Shown: in pieces, positions 45,656 through 55,365 of the stretch
How the letters are laid out: every line of letters starts with the position of its first letter
How positions within the stretch are numbered: position 1 is the stretch's first letter
DNA from: Caviibacter abscessus
GTDB lineage: Bacteria > Fusobacteriota > Fusobacteriia > Fusobacteriales > Leptotrichiaceae
Assembly (NCBI RefSeq): GCF_001517835.1
Contig: NZ_LOQG01000036.1
Location: forward strand, 1 to 64,000
Direction: 5' to 3'
DNA length: 64,000 bases
The notes under the pieces: model-generated
What the model was told of the DNA's origin: nothing
What the model saw: the letters and a program-made list of their open reading frames with translations, nothing else
Database searches by the model: none
Position numbers and translations under genes: made by a program

Positions 45656-46948
45656 TTATTTATTAATTCTAGGCTCTTTCCACCATGCATAAATAAGTAC
45701 TACCAAGCAAAATATAAACATAGGAATTATAGCTCCCTGTTCTTTTAAGTAACTGTAGCTTGACATAAATCCTATTATATATATAACTATGCTTATAACA
45801 GGTATAACATACATAGCCCACTTAGGTAATTTAAATGCTGCTTTTTCATAAGCGTCAGGATTTTTTTTAAGTAAAAACATTACAGCTATTACAGGAAATA
45901 TAGAAAATATTAATCCTATGTTAGTTCCTATAACTGAAATTGCTCTAATTTCCTGTCCTAAAATAATAGGTATCATTCCTGCGATATAATACATAAGTAA
46001 AAGCCAATGTGGAGTTTTAAACATTTTATTTTCTTGAGCCAGTTTTTTAGGTAACCACCCGTCATTTATAGCAGCTTTTATACCTTTTGTCGCCCAAGCA
46101 AATACTGCATTTAATGATGAAAGAAGTGCTGCCATTCCTCCACCTATCATAAATACAAGATACATCCAGTTAGGTAAAATTTTTTTAGCAACTATACCTA
46201 AATTTTTAAATGCTACTTCTTCAATAGGTAAAACTCCTGCTGCAACTATAGCAATAAATAAATATAAAACAGAAACTGAAAATGTTGATGCAAGCATTGC
46301 ATACGGTATATCTCTTCCTGGATTTTTAGAATCTCCCCCGAACTCAGATAAAAATTCTGCACCTATTAGTGCATATCTTACTAAAACCGAAGCTGCTAAA
46401 AAATTTCCAATTCCTTGTGGGATAGTATTTTTTAAAGTAAAAAAAGATGTAAAATCATTTACCTGCGGTAATCCAAAACCTACAAAAGCAAGTAATGACA
46501 ATACAAGTATTGAAACTACGAATCTTTGTAAAAATACACTGCTTTTTAAGCCTACAATATTAACTAAAAATACAAAAGTCATCATTATAGCAGCCACTAT
46601 ATGAACATTTATAAAAGGGAATAATTCTTTTGCATAATCGGCAAATCCTATTGCATATTGAGCAAGTATAAATTGACCAAATACTAAAAGTGCAACATAG
46701 AAAAAAGCTGTTTTTTTGCCTATTAAATCTCTTACATAAGTATACATTCCACCTGCGTTAGGTATAGCTGAACCCAATGCTGCTATTGATATCGTAGGAA
46801 TAATTACTATAATACCTGCAACAGCAAAAGAAATTGCAACTCCTTTTCCTGTCATTCCTATCGCTATACAAAGTAAAACCATGATACCCGACCCTATAAT
46901 TTGACCAACTCCCATTATTAAAAGCTCAAAAAAACTCAATTTTTTCAT
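45656..46948 (-). CDS. APC-superfamily permease
   Basis: 430 residues, about 12 membrane segments. N-terminal MGVGQIIGSGIMVLLCIAIG corresponds to the APC GxxIGxGIF motif. SVLVRYALIGAEFLSEFGGD resembles the conserved region of the sixth segment. Amino acids or polyamines are the common cargo. Its location inside the nucleoside/isomerase/aldolase operon suggests transport of a pathway substrate or product, or an amino acid tied to it. That cannot be decided from sequence. Confidence 0.85.
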   Translation of the reverse strand: MKKLSFFELLIMGVGQIIGSGIMVLLCIAIGMTGKGVAISFAVAGIIVIIPTISIAALGSAIPNAGGMYTYVRDLIGKKTAFFYVALLVFGQFILAQYAIGFADYAKELFPFINVHIVAAIMMTFVFLVNIVGLKSSVFLQRFVVSILVLSLLAFVGFGLPQVNDFTSFFTLKNTIPQGIGNFLAASVLVRYALIGAEFLSEFGGDSKNPGRDIPYAMLASTFSVSVLYLFIAIVAAGVLPIEEVAFKNLGIVAKKILPNWMYLVFMIGGGMAALLSSLNAVFAWATKGIKAAINDGWLPKKLAQENKMFKTPHWLLLMYYIAGMIPIILGQEIRAISVIGTNIGLIFSIFPVIAVMFLLKKNPDAYEKAAFKLPKWAMYVIPVISIVIYIIGFMSSYSYLKEQGAIIPMFIFCLVVLIYAWWKEPRINK

Positions 46949-46963
46949 TTTTAACCTTCTTTC

Positions 46964-47701
46964 TTATATTTCAATTTTAATAAGAGCATCAAGTGCAATT
47001 ATTGCACATTCTTCAACAGTTTCCTTTAAAACTTCAGGATCGGGGTCATTATCTTCTGCTGAATTTAAAACTTCCAGTGCATTTCCATCAACTGAAAGTA
47101 TAGAGCCTACTTTAACATTATATAAAGAACCTGCTGTATATAACGCTGAAACTTCCATTTCTAAAGCTATTGCTCCTGCTTGTGCCTGTTTTTCAGTGTT
47201 GGTTTCCATTATACCACCGTAAAATGCACCTTGTGTTACAATTATTCCATTATGAACATTTTTATCTGTTTTCTCAGATTCCTTTATCAAAGTATTTACA
47301 ACATTTAAATCTGCTATTGCAGGAAATGAATCAGGAACATAAATATTTGATACACCATCTTCCTTAGCAGCTGCTATAGGTATAACAATGTCTCCCGCTT
47401 TTATATTTTCATTTAACGAACCGCATGTTCCAAGCCTAATAATAGCACAAGCTCCACCTTTTATAAGGCTTATAAATGACAACATAGCTCCACTTGCACC
47501 TACACCGTGAGATGATATATTTATAGGAACTCCTTTGTACTCACCGTAATATGTCCAATACTCTCTCCCCTTTGCTAAACATTTTACATTTTGTAATTTT
47601 TTTGATAACATTTCTGCTCTGAACGGATCTCCACAAACTAAAACTCTTTTTTCAATATCACCTTTTCCAAGTCTTATACCAGGTAATAAGTCTTTTGACA
47701 T
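46964..47701 (-). CDS. Nucleoside phosphorylase, PNP/UDP family
   Basis: 245 residues. Phosphate-binding marks VLVCGDPFRAE (G24 region) and the R89 of IIRLGTCGSL, followed by SHGVGASGAM, then FYGG and ALEMEVSALY at 179-188 for the ribose. The pattern lies closer to uridine phosphorylase-like proteins than to DeoD hexamers, but base preference is not readable. It produces a sugar-1-phosphate, exactly the substrate of the MtnA-like gene two positions downstream. First gene of the cluster. Confidence 0.9.
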   Translation of the reverse strand: MSKDLLPGIRLGKGDIEKRVLVCGDPFRAEMLSKKLQNVKCLAKGREYWTYYGEYKGVPINISSHGVGASGAMLSFISLIKGGACAIIRLGTCGSLNENIKAGDIVIPIAAAKEDGVSNIYVPDSFPAIADLNVVNTLIKESEKTDKNVHNGIIVTQGAFYGGIMETNTEKQAQAGAIALEMEVSALYTAGSLYNVKVGSILSVDGNALEVLNSAEDNDPDPEVLKETVEECAIIALDALIKIEI

Positions 47702-47733
47702 AATATCCCTCCCATATTTTAATTTTCATTATA

Positions 47734-47761
47734 ATTATACTTCGAAAACAAAAAAAGTCAA
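47734..47761 (-). promoter_or_regulatory. Promoter of the nucleoside salvage cluster
   Basis: On the minus strand TTGACT, 16 bases containing TTTTCGAAG, then TATAAT; GGGAGGGA is the ribosome site before the phosphorylase ATG. The TTCGAA half-palindrome touching the -10 may be an operator; a DeoR target is a guess. Confidence 0.7.
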
Positions 47762-47830
47762 AGAAAAATCAAAAAAAATAAAAAATATCCAAATAAAATT
47801 CAATTTTTAACTAACGTGTATGTATTAAAT

Positions 47831-47862
47831 AAAAAAATGTGCGATAATCTATCACACATTTC
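47831..47862 (-). terminator. Terminator after adhP
   Basis: On the minus strand AAATGTGTGATAG pairs with ATCGCACATTT (near-perfect), followed by TTTTTATTT. Confidence 0.85.
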
Positions 47863-47872
47863 ATATATTTAT

Positions 47873-48886
47873 TTACATTTTCATATCTATAACCATACGA
47901 CCTTGTATTTTACCATTTTCCATTTCATCAAAAATGTCATACACATCAGTTATTGGTCTTTTCTTAACTACTGGTACTACTAATCCTTCTGCACCGAATT
48001 GGAATGCTTCTTCAAGATCTTTTCTTGTTCCAACTAATGATCCTATAATTTCAATTCCGTCTAATACAGTCTTAACAATTGAAACGTCCATTGTTTCTGA
48101 AGGAAGTCCTACTGCAACTACTTTTCCAGCAGCTCTTACTGAATCAATTGCTTGATTAAACGCAACTTTTGAAACAGCCGTAACAACAGCTGAATGAGCT
48201 CCACCAACTTTTTCTTGTATCAATTTAGCTGGATCTTCTTTTAATCCGTTTATTACTATATCTGCTCCTACTTCTTTAGCTAATGCTAATTTATCATCAT
48301 TAATATCTACTGCTATAACATGTGCATTAAATACTTTTTTAGCATATTGAACAGCTAAGTTTCCAAGTCCTCCTGCTCCGTAGCATACTATCCATTGACA
48401 AGGTTTTAATTTAGCTGCTTTTATTGCTGCATAAACTGTAACACCTGCACAAGTTATACTACTTGCTTGAGCTGGATCTAATCCTTCAGGTACTTTAACT
48501 GCATAATCAGCAGGTACTATACATTGAGTTGCCATTCCACCATCTGCTGAATATCCTGCATTAAGAACTGTTCTACATAAAGTTTCTCTTCCCGTATTAC
48601 AATATTCACAAGATCCACAACCTTTGAAGAACCAAGCAATACTTACTCTATCTCCAACTTTAAGTGCTGTAACACCTTCCGCTACTTCACTTACTACTCC
48701 AACACCTTCATGCCCTAATACTCTACCTGGAACTTTCCCAAAATCTCCATGTGCTACGTGTAAATCAGTATGACAAACTCCACAAAATTCTACATCAACA
48801 AGAGCTTCTCCATATTTTAAACCTCTTATTTCCTTTTCAACAAGTTCAATACCTGTTCCTTCTTGGTTTACTATGACTGCTTTCAT
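47873..48886 (-). CDS. adhP: Zinc-dependent alcohol dehydrogenase
   Basis: Interconverts short-chain alcohols and aldehydes with NAD. 337 residues. Catalytic zinc: [10 protein letters not shown] (Cys, His) and GHEGVGVV; structural zinc Cys cluster [15 protein letters not shown]. Nucleotide fold [16 protein letters not shown]. Sequence and length fit AdhP (propanol-preferring). Start: two ATG codons are adjacent; the second, at 48886 (MKAVIVNQ), lies six bases after GGAGG. It has its own promoter, so it is not strictly part of the salvage operon, but it could oxidise or reduce the same aldehydes. Confidence 0.93.
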   Translation of the reverse strand: MKAVIVNQEGTGIELVEKEIRGLKYGEALVDVEFCGVCHTDLHVAHGDFGKVPGRVLGHEGVGVVSEVAEGVTALKVGDRVSIAWFFKGCGSCEYCNTGRETLCRTVLNAGYSADGGMATQCIVPADYAVKVPEGLDPAQASSITCAGVTVYAAIKAAKLKPCQWIVCYGAGGLGNLAVQYAKKVFNAHVIAVDINDDKLALAKEVGADIVINGLKEDPAKLIQEKVGGAHSAVVTAVSKVAFNQAIDSVRAAGKVVAVGLPSETMDVSIVKTVLDGIEIIGSLVGTRKDLEEAFQFGAEGLVVPVVKKRPITDVYDIFDEMENGKIQGRMVIDMKM

Positions 48887-48923
48887 CATATACCTCCACA
48901 AATTATTTTTTTCTCTTAGTGAT

Positions 48924-48951
48924 AGTATACCTCATAGGATAAATTTGTCAA
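48924..48951 (-). promoter_or_regulatory. Promoter of adhP
   Basis: On the minus strand TTGACA, 16 bases, TATACT, followed closely by the GGAGG ribosome site. Confidence 0.75.
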
Positions 48952-48972
48952 GATGTATTTTAACATTTATTT

Positions 48973-49515
48973 TTACTTGCTTATTAAATTTTTTAAAAAT
49001 TCAGTTATAGAATTTAAAAATGATTTTTTATTATTTTTTTCTAAACGCACAATTGACTCTTTTGCAATGTAATCATCAGATAATTTATAGTATTTTAATG
49101 CCTCTTTTATATTTTTCTCATTTTCGTATTTATTTGCAATAATAAGTGCAGCTGCATTTACTCCTTCATTATATGCTAAAATATATTCATTTATATCATC
49201 AGTCATTCTTGCTTTTAAGAAATAATAAAGTCCTAAATCTTTTTCTTTTAGTTCTTCTAATATTATTTGGGCATTTTTCATATCTTTTTTTACTTCCATT
49301 AAAAACATAACATAATTATAGTGACTTCTGATATTACCATTTTTATAGCTTTTATAAAGATAGGTATTAGCTTTATCATAATTTTTAAAATCTAAATAAA
49401 TATTTGCAAGTGTAAAACATGCTCTATCATCTTCATCAGCTATTTCTCCAAGCATTTCAATAGCTTTTTCCAAATTTAAAAAATTATTTATTGCTTCTTG
49501 GTATTTATCTTCCAT
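48973..49515 (-). CDS. TPR/SEL1-like repeat protein
   Basis: 180 residues, all-helical, with repeats such as AFTLANIYLDFKNYDKANTY-like (CFTLANIYLDFKNYDKAN) and SHYNYVMFLMEVKKDMKNAQ. No signal peptide, so cytosolic. It overlaps the lgt end by 28 bases and closes the pnp-to-lgt operon. Function unknown; protein-protein scaffolding is the usual role of such repeats. Confidence 0.7.
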   Translation of the reverse strand: MEDKYQEAINNFLNLEKAIEMLGEIADEDDRACFTLANIYLDFKNYDKANTYLYKSYKNGNIRSHYNYVMFLMEVKKDMKNAQIILEELKEKDLGLYYFLKARMTDDINEYILAYNEGVNAAALIIANKYENEKNIKEALKYYKLSDDYIAKESIVRLEKNNKKSFLNSITEFLKNLISK

Positions 49516-50354
49516 ATTCCAATTATTCCTATAATTATCATGATAAAGCTAATTAAATAAGGAGCTCTAATTCCATAAAATCTTAAATCTTCAGCTCTAA
49601 ATGTACTTACAAATACCCTTATAATTCCATAAGCTATTAGATATATCATTGTTAAAATACCTGATTTGTATTCTTTTTTTCTAAAGAAAAACCAAATTAA
49701 TAAAAATGCTATAAAATTAAGTATCATTTCATATATCATTGCTGGATGTAATGGGTATGACGGAAATTCAATTCCTGCCGGAGTATCTTGCGGAAATACT
49801 ACACCCCAAGGAACATTTGTTTTATAATTCGCTTGTTCAGCTAATGGCAACGAATTGTAATATTCCCACCATTTTGAAAACGTTCCTGTAAATATTACTT
49901 TTAGAGGGGTAAATGTTGGAACTCCATGTATTTCTCCATTTGCAAAATTACCTATTCTACCTAATGCTTGACCTAGTATTAAAGGCCCTACAGACATATC
50001 AGTTAAATCAAATAGTTTATATCCTTTAATTTTTGAAAAAATATATGCACCTATTAATCCACCTATTATTCCTCCATGGATTGCTAAACCGCCCTTCCAA
50101 ACAGCAATTATATCTGCTATATTTTGTCCATAATAATCCCATCTAAAAAGAACATAATATATTCTTGCACCTATAAGTCCAGAAAATAACGCTGTTACAG
50201 CAAAATCTTCTATATCTTTTACACTTGTTATTCCTTTTTTCTTTATAACATCATCTCTTTTTGCAATATAAATAGCTAAAAGTAGTGCAATTATATACAT
50301 AAGACTGTATATACGAAGTTCAAAAAAACCTATTTTAAATAAATATGATCTCAT
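49488..50354 (-). CDS. lgt: Prolipoprotein diacylglyceryl transferase
   Basis: Attaches diacylglycerol to the lipobox Cys of prolipoproteins in the inner membrane. 288 residues, about seven membrane segments. HGGIIGGLIGAYIFSK and the signature GQALGRIGNFANGEIHGVPT (the GRxGNFxNxE motif) are present, and the essential Arg is in this block. The lipoproteins at 41389 and 51201 are its likely clients. It overlaps the carboxypeptidase gene by four bases. Confidence 0.96.
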   Translation of the reverse strand: MRSYLFKIGFFELRIYSLMYIIALLLAIYIAKRDDVIKKKGITSVKDIEDFAVTALFSGLIGARIYYVLFRWDYYGQNIADIIAVWKGGLAIHGGIIGGLIGAYIFSKIKGYKLFDLTDMSVGPLILGQALGRIGNFANGEIHGVPTFTPLKVIFTGTFSKWWEYYNSLPLAEQANYKTNVPWGVVFPQDTPAGIEFPSYPLHPAMIYEMILNFIAFLLIWFFFRKKEYKSGILTMIYLIAYGIIRVFVSTFRAEDLRFYGIRAPYLISFIMIIIGIIGIWKINTKKQ

Positions 50355-51217
50355 TTTATTCCCCCAACATCTTCATAATTTTGTATTACTTTGCTTGTAA
50401 TTAAACTTCTATTTGTAGGATTATCACTACCTAATATAACTTCAAATAATTTATCATCATTATTTTCATAATAAATTGATATATTATATTTTGAACTATT
50501 ATGATAACCGGTTTTAATTCCTTTTATTCCATTTAAATTTTCTAATAAATCGTTTGTATTCTCTAATTCCTGATTTTTAACTCTTATGTTTTTTATTTTT
50601 ACTATTTCTGCTATTGGTTCATAATTTTTAATAGCATATTTTGATAGTTTAAGTATAGCTCTTGCACTTCCCATATCCATACAAGAATTTGTGTAACTAG
50701 GAGGTAAACCATGTACACTGCAATAATGCAAATCTTCTATTCCTATTTCACGTGCTTTTTCATTCATTAAACTTACAAAATCAGGTGATACATAATCCGC
50801 TAAAACTTGAGCTGCCGCATTTGTTGACTTTATTAAAATTAATTTAAGTAATTCTTCAACTGTATATACTTGCCCTGCCTTAATTTTTGCACCATAAGGT
50901 ATGCTGGCTTGTTTTTTCGTTACTTTTATTTTTTCATTCAAATCTTTTATATTATCAAGTGCAACAATAGCTGTCATTATCTTTGTTAATGACGCAAGAG
51001 GTCTCATTTCATCTATATTATCTTCTACCAATATCTTTTCATCATCTGCAAGTAAATACGATTTATATATATCATTATTTTCTATTTTCAAATACGATAC
51101 AGGTACACTATACTTATTTTCAATTCTGTAATATAAATTTGAAGTTAATTCTGAAAATGTGTTTAAATAAAAAAATATAATTGAAACTAATAATGTCTGT
51201 TTACTCGCCGACATCAT
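50351..51217 (-). CDS. D-alanyl-D-alanine carboxypeptidase (S11)
   Basis: Removes the terminal D-Ala from peptidoglycan pentapeptides. About 288 residues. Active-site serine S76 in RPLASLTKIM (SxxK), STNAAAQVLAD (SxN) and KTGYHN (KTG) are intact. An N-terminal hydrophobic segment (QTLLVSIIFFYLNTF) acts as signal or anchor. Start: the frame opens earlier at 51256, inside the upstream gene, but ATG at 51217 follows AAGG and gives a sensible signal. It lacks a long C-terminal amphipathic anchor seen in PBP5. Confidence 0.9.
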   Translation of the reverse strand: MMSASKQTLLVSIIFFYLNTFSELTSNLYYRIENKYSVPVSYLKIENNDIYKSYLLADDEKILVEDNIDEMRPLASLTKIMTAIVALDNIKDLNEKIKVTKKQASIPYGAKIKAGQVYTVEELLKLILIKSTNAAAQVLADYVSPDFVSLMNEKAREIGIEDLHYCSVHGLPPSYTNSCMDMGSARAILKLSKYAIKNYEPIAEIVKIKNIRVKNQELENTNDLLENLNGIKGIKTGYHNSSKYNISIYYENNDDKLFEVILGSDNPTNRSLITSKVIQNYEDVGGIK

Positions 51218-52157
51218 AACTACCTTCTTTTTTAGAATTTTGTTTATTGATTTCATCTAAAATTAATTTTGCTTGTTCATTCCCATTATTTTTAGCCATT
51301 TCAAGCCATTTAATTGCATTTTCATTATCTCCCTTGCTGTTATATGAAATTCCTATTGCAAGCTCCAATTCTTTATGACCAAGCTTATGTTGCTCTAAAA
51401 GTAGTGGCAATGCTTTTTCATGTTCTCCTGAATTAAAATACATTGCTGCTAAATCATACCCAACTGATTTTTCCCCTCTTTTATATCCTTTTTCAAGCCA
51501 AGTTTTTGCTTCCTCATTTTTATTTAAATTTGCATATGCAAATGCAAGTTGTAAATCTACTTTTTTTTCTCCATTTTCATATGCTTTTTTCAAATAAGTT
51601 ATTGCTTTTTCAAAATCCTTTTTTTGTAGTGCTATAACACCTAAATTTTGATTTATCTGTGCTTTAATATTTTTATACTCTTTTTTATTTGGCAATAAGT
51701 TTGCATTTTCAAGTGCTTTATCTAAATTTTTATCATTTAAATAATATATAGTAAGACCATATAAAGCTTCTTCTATATTGTATTTTTTACCAAGCTCAAG
51801 CACACTTATATATTTTTCCTTAAATTGATATTTTCCATATATTTGTGCAAGAGTTAATATTGCTTCCTTATCACCACTTTGAGATAAAAATATTACATAT
51901 CCCAACTTATCAAAATTTATTCCATCTTTAGTTAATATTTCTTTTTGTGCGTCAGTAAAAGTTTGTGTATATTTTTCATAATTTTTTTCAAAAGAACCTT
52001 GAAATAAAGTATTTTCTTTATTTTCTTCTAAATCATTTTTTACAATTTCTATTGGAACTATATTTTTAGTATCTGTGTTATTAACTGTTTGCTTTTCTTC
52101 TTTTTTTCCACAAGATACAAAACCCAATAATAATAGCACAAATAATACTTTTTTCAT
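51201..52157 (-). CDS. Lipoprotein with TPR/SEL1-like repeats
   Basis: About 318 residues. The N-terminus MKKVLFVLLLLGFVSCGKK is a lipoprotein signal with Cys16. The rest is helical repeats, for instance KKDFEKAITYLKKAYENGEK, AKTWLEKGYKRGEKSVGYDL and GDNENAIKWLEMAKNNGNEQ, matching SEL1-like repeats. Start: ATG at 52157 (GGAG nine bases upstream) rather than the TTG at 52172. It overlaps the next gene by 17 bases. Function unknown; anchoring to the membrane is clear. Confidence 0.8.
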   Translation of the reverse strand: MKKVLFVLLLLGFVSCGKKEEKQTVNNTDTKNIVPIEIVKNDLEENKENTLFQGSFEKNYEKYTQTFTDAQKEILTKDGINFDKLGYVIFLSQSGDKEAILTLAQIYGKYQFKEKYISVLELGKKYNIEEALYGLTIYYLNDKNLDKALENANLLPNKKEYKNIKAQINQNLGVIALQKKDFEKAITYLKKAYENGEKKVDLQLAFAYANLNKNEEAKTWLEKGYKRGEKSVGYDLAAMYFNSGEHEKALPLLLEQHKLGHKELELAIGISYNSKGDNENAIKWLEMAKNNGNEQAKLILDEINKQNSKKEGSYDVGE

Positions 52158-52158
52158 T

Positions 52159-54771
52159 TTATTTTTCTCCAAATTTAATATATTTTTTTATAAGTTCATT
52201 TACAATTAACGGTATTAATGTAAATCCAATTACTATATCTAAATCCATAAATGTAAGAGACATTAAATTAAATGCTTTTGCTAAAAATGGAATTGATATT
52301 AATGAAAATTGTAATACTACACCGATAATTAAAGAATAATTTAAATATTTATTTGAAAATATCCCAACTTTAAATATTGATTCCTTGTCATTTCTCATAG
52401 TATATGCATAAAATAGCTGTGATATTGTCAATACTATAAATGACATTGTTCTAGCATAAGCTAGCTGATGTTTTCCTGCACTTATTAAATTATTTAAAGG
52501 AACACCCTGTTCAAATAATCCTATTACAAATGCAAGTAGTGTTAAAATACCTATTAACATTCCCCCAACTATTGCTCTAAACCAAGCTCCTTGTGCAAAA
52601 AAACTTTCGTTTGCATTTCTTGGCGGCTTATTCATAACGTCTATTTTTGATTTATCAACACCAAGTGCAAGTGCTGGAAAAGTATCTGTTACAAGATTTA
52701 CCCATAATATTTGCGAAGCAAGAAGAGGTATAGGTAAACCTAATAAAGTTGCAAATAATATTGAAATAACTTCCCCTATATTACAAGAAAGTAAAAACAT
52801 TATTGATTTTTTTATATTATTATATATATTTCTACCCTCTTCAATAGCTGTTACTATTGTTGTAAAATTATCATCTGTAAGTATCATATCACTTGCACCC
52901 TTTGCAACATCAGTACCTGTTATTCCCATTGCAACACCTATATCAGCAATTTTTAATGAAGGTGCATCATTTACTCCATCACCTGTCATTGATACTATAT
53001 TTCCATTTGATTTTAAAGCTTTTACTATTCTAACTTTATGTTCAGGAGAAACTCTTGCAAATACTCTGTATTTACTTACTACTTCTTTCAATTTTTCATC
53101 AGTCATTTTTTCTAACTCAGTACCTGTCATACAAGCATTAATATCTTTTGTTATGTTCAACTCTTTAGCAATTGCAAATGCTGTATTCTTGTGATCTCCT
53201 GTTATCATAACAACATTTATTCCAGCTTGATGTGCCTTTTTTATTGAATCTTTTACCTCAAGTCTTGGTGGATCTATCATTCCTACCATACCGATTAATA
53301 CTAAATCTTTTTCATATTCATCTTGAGATATATTATCATTAGTATCTTTATAGGCAACACCAATTACACGAAGTGCTTCATCAGACATAGAATTTGCAAT
53401 ATTTAAAATCTCATCTTTTTGATCCTGTGATAATTCTAATATTTCACTTCCTACAAGAATATGAGGACATATTTTTAGTAAATTATCTATTGCCCCTTTG
53501 GTATGTACTCTATATCCATCATTTTCTTTATTTAATGTTGACATTAATTTTCTATCAGAATCAAATGGTACTTCTCCAATTCTTAAAAACTTATCATTTA
53601 ATTGTTTTTTATACATTTCATTTTTTATGCCATACGAAATAAAGGCAACTTCAGTCGGATCTCCTATAGGCATGTCATCAACTATATCTGCATCTGAACA
53701 TAAAATTAACGATTTAATTAAGTCATATTCACTATCTGCTTTAAAATATGATTTAACAACTGTCATTTTATTTTGTGTAAGTGTTCCTGTTTTATCAGAA
53801 CAAATAAAATTTACAGAACCCAGTGTTTCAACAGCAGGCAATTTTTTTATTATTGCATTTTTTTTAGACATTCTTGTAACACCCATTGCAAGAACTATTG
53901 CAATTATTGCAACAAGACCTTCAGGTATAGCTGCTACTGCAAGACTTATAGCAGTAACAAACATTTCAATCATTTCTCTACCTTGTAATACTCCAATAAT
54001 GAAAATGAAAAAACATATTACTATTGCACCATACCCTAAAGTTTGACCTAATTTATTCATTTTCTTTTGAAGAGGCGTTTTATCTTCTTCTTCATTAAGT
54101 AATTTCGCTATATCTCCTATTTTAGTATTATTTCCTGTTGCAACTACAATACCTATTCCACGACCATATGTAACTAAAGTTGACATAAATGCCATATTAG
54201 TCATATCAGCAATACTTACATCTTTAGTTAATACATCATTTGCATTTTTTTGTGCAGGAACAGATTCTCCAGTAAAACTGCTCTCTTCTATTTGAAGATT
54301 TACGCTTTCAATAAGTCTTAAATCTGCCGGTACGTATCTACCTGCATCAAGTGCAACTATGTCTCCTACAACAACATCTTTTGAATCTATTTCTAAACTA
54401 ACCCCGTTTCTTATAACCACAGCTTTAGGTGAAGTCATATTTTTCAAAGCATTTAATGCTTTTTCAGCTTTTAATTCTTGTACTACACCAACTACTGCAT
54501 TAATTACTACCACAGCTAATATAATAATAGCATCAATATATTCATGTTTAACTATTACTGTAAGTGCTGCTGAAGCTAATAAAACACAAACTAAAACATC
54601 TTTTAATTGTTCAAATAAAAGGGCTAAAACACTTTTTGTTTTGCCCTCTTCCAATTTATTTTCACCATTTTCCAAAAGTCTTTCTTTAGCTTGTTCATTT
54701 GTTAAACCTTGCTTAATATCAGTTTTTAATTCACTTAAAACCTGTTCTATTGTTTCTTGGTAAAATTTCAA
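52159..54771 (-). CDS. Calcium-type P-type ATPase (P2 family)
   Basis: Pumps Ca2+ (possibly Mn2+) out using ATP. About 870 residues and ten membrane segments. Domain marks: TGES (SSFTGESVP), phosphorylation site ICSDKTGTLTQNKM, MITGDHKNTAF and MTGDGVNDAPSLKIADIG. PEGL in the fourth membrane segment is the Ca/Mn site. Start: a longer frame starts at 54828, but TTG at 54771 has AAGGAG six bases upstream and the frame begins KFYQETIEQ as in homologs, so it starts just after pgsA. The extra 19 residues of the long frame lack similarity. Confidence 0.93.
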   Translation of the reverse strand: MKFYQETIEQVLSELKTDIKQGLTNEQAKERLLENGENKLEEGKTKSVLALLFEQLKDVLVCVLLASAALTVIVKHEYIDAIIILAVVVINAVVGVVQELKAEKALNALKNMTSPKAVVIRNGVSLEIDSKDVVVGDIVALDAGRYVPADLRLIESVNLQIEESSFTGESVPAQKNANDVLTKDVSIADMTNMAFMSTLVTYGRGIGIVVATGNNTKIGDIAKLLNEEEDKTPLQKKMNKLGQTLGYGAIVICFFIFIIGVLQGREMIEMFVTAISLAVAAIPEGLVAIIAIVLAMGVTRMSKKNAIIKKLPAVETLGSVNFICSDKTGTLTQNKMTVVKSYFKADSEYDLIKSLILCSDADIVDDMPIGDPTEVAFISYGIKNEMYKKQLNDKFLRIGEVPFDSDRKLMSTLNKENDGYRVHTKGAIDNLLKICPHILVGSEILELSQDQKDEILNIANSMSDEALRVIGVAYKDTNDNISQDEYEKDLVLIGMVGMIDPPRLEVKDSIKKAHQAGINVVMITGDHKNTAFAIAKELNITKDINACMTGTELEKMTDEKLKEVVSKYRVFARVSPEHKVRIVKALKSNGNIVSMTGDGVNDAPSLKIADIGVAMGITGTDVAKGASDMILTDDNFTTIVTAIEEGRNIYNNIKKSIMFLLSCNIGEVISILFATLLGLPIPLLASQILWVNLVTDTFPALALGVDKSKIDVMNKPPRNANESFFAQGAWFRAIVGGMLIGILTLLAFVIGLFEQGVPLNNLISAGKHQLAYARTMSFIVLTISQLFYAYTMRNDKESIFKVGIFSNKYLNYSLIIGVVLQFSLISIPFLAKAFNLMSLTFMDLDIVIGFTLIPLIVNELIKKYIKFGEK

Positions 54772-54781
54772 TTTTATCTCC

Positions 54782-55363
54782 TTATAACTCACTGTCAAAA
54801 TATTTTTTTGCTTGATTGTGATACTCAATACCTGATATTACTGTTAAAAATACTGCCGGTACTAATATCAAAGAATTTACAAATTTAAAAAATAAGAAAT
54901 TCGGTAAAATTATTGCTATACTTAATGCAATATATGTTGCAACCGTCTTATATTTCCCAAGTTGTGATGCAGGTATTGCACCGGCACCTCTTGAAGCTGC
55001 TACAGCTCTTTCAGCTGTGACTATTAATTCTCTTGTTAAAATTATTAAAACGAATATTAAACTTATTAAATTATGTTTTAACAAAACAAACATGCAAGAA
55101 AATGTTAACAATTTATCCGCAATAGGATCCATTATCTTACCAAAATCTGTAACTTCACCTGTTTCTCTTGCTATCTTGCCGTCCAAATAATCTGTAGCTA
55201 TTGCAATTAAAAATATACTTAAAGCAAATGTTCTTCCAAAATAATTAAATATTATAAATCTTGAACTTAATGCCATATCAAAAAACACAATAAACGGAAT
55301 AACAAGTACCAATCTTAATACTGTAAGTTTATTTGGTAAATTCATTTTACTAAAATCTAACAT
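54782..55363 (-). CDS. pgsA: CDP-diacylglycerol-glycerol-3-phosphate 3-phosphatidyltransferase
   Basis: Makes phosphatidylglycerophosphate, the precursor of phosphatidylglycerol. 193 residues, about five membrane segments. The CDP-alcohol phosphotransferase motif is complete in YLDGKIARETGEVTDFGKIM and the following DPIADK (DGx2ARx8Gx3Dx3D). Start: the frame opens at 55390 inside pnp; ATG at 55363 (MLDFSKMNLPNKLTVLR), with AAGGA before it and two bases after the pnp stop, is the better choice. It shares the CDP-DAG pool with cdsA at 61067. Confidence 0.94.
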   Translation of the reverse strand: MLDFSKMNLPNKLTVLRLVLVIPFIVFFDMALSSRFIIFNYFGRTFALSIFLIAIATDYLDGKIARETGEVTDFGKIMDPIADKLLTFSCMFVLLKHNLISLIFVLIILTRELIVTAERAVAASRGAGAIPASQLGKYKTVATYIALSIAIILPNFLFFKFVNSLILVPAVFLTVISGIEYHNQAKKYFDSEL

Positions 55364-55365
55364 AA

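Noticed and set aside
45656-46948. Naming the APC permease a nucleoside transporter
   Set aside because: Only the gene context suggests it; the sequence shows a generic amino-acid-type APC fold.
54772-54828. 57-base N-terminal extension of the Ca-ATPase
   Set aside because: It overlaps pgsA, lacks a ribosome site and is replaced by a TTG start with AAGGAG at 54771.
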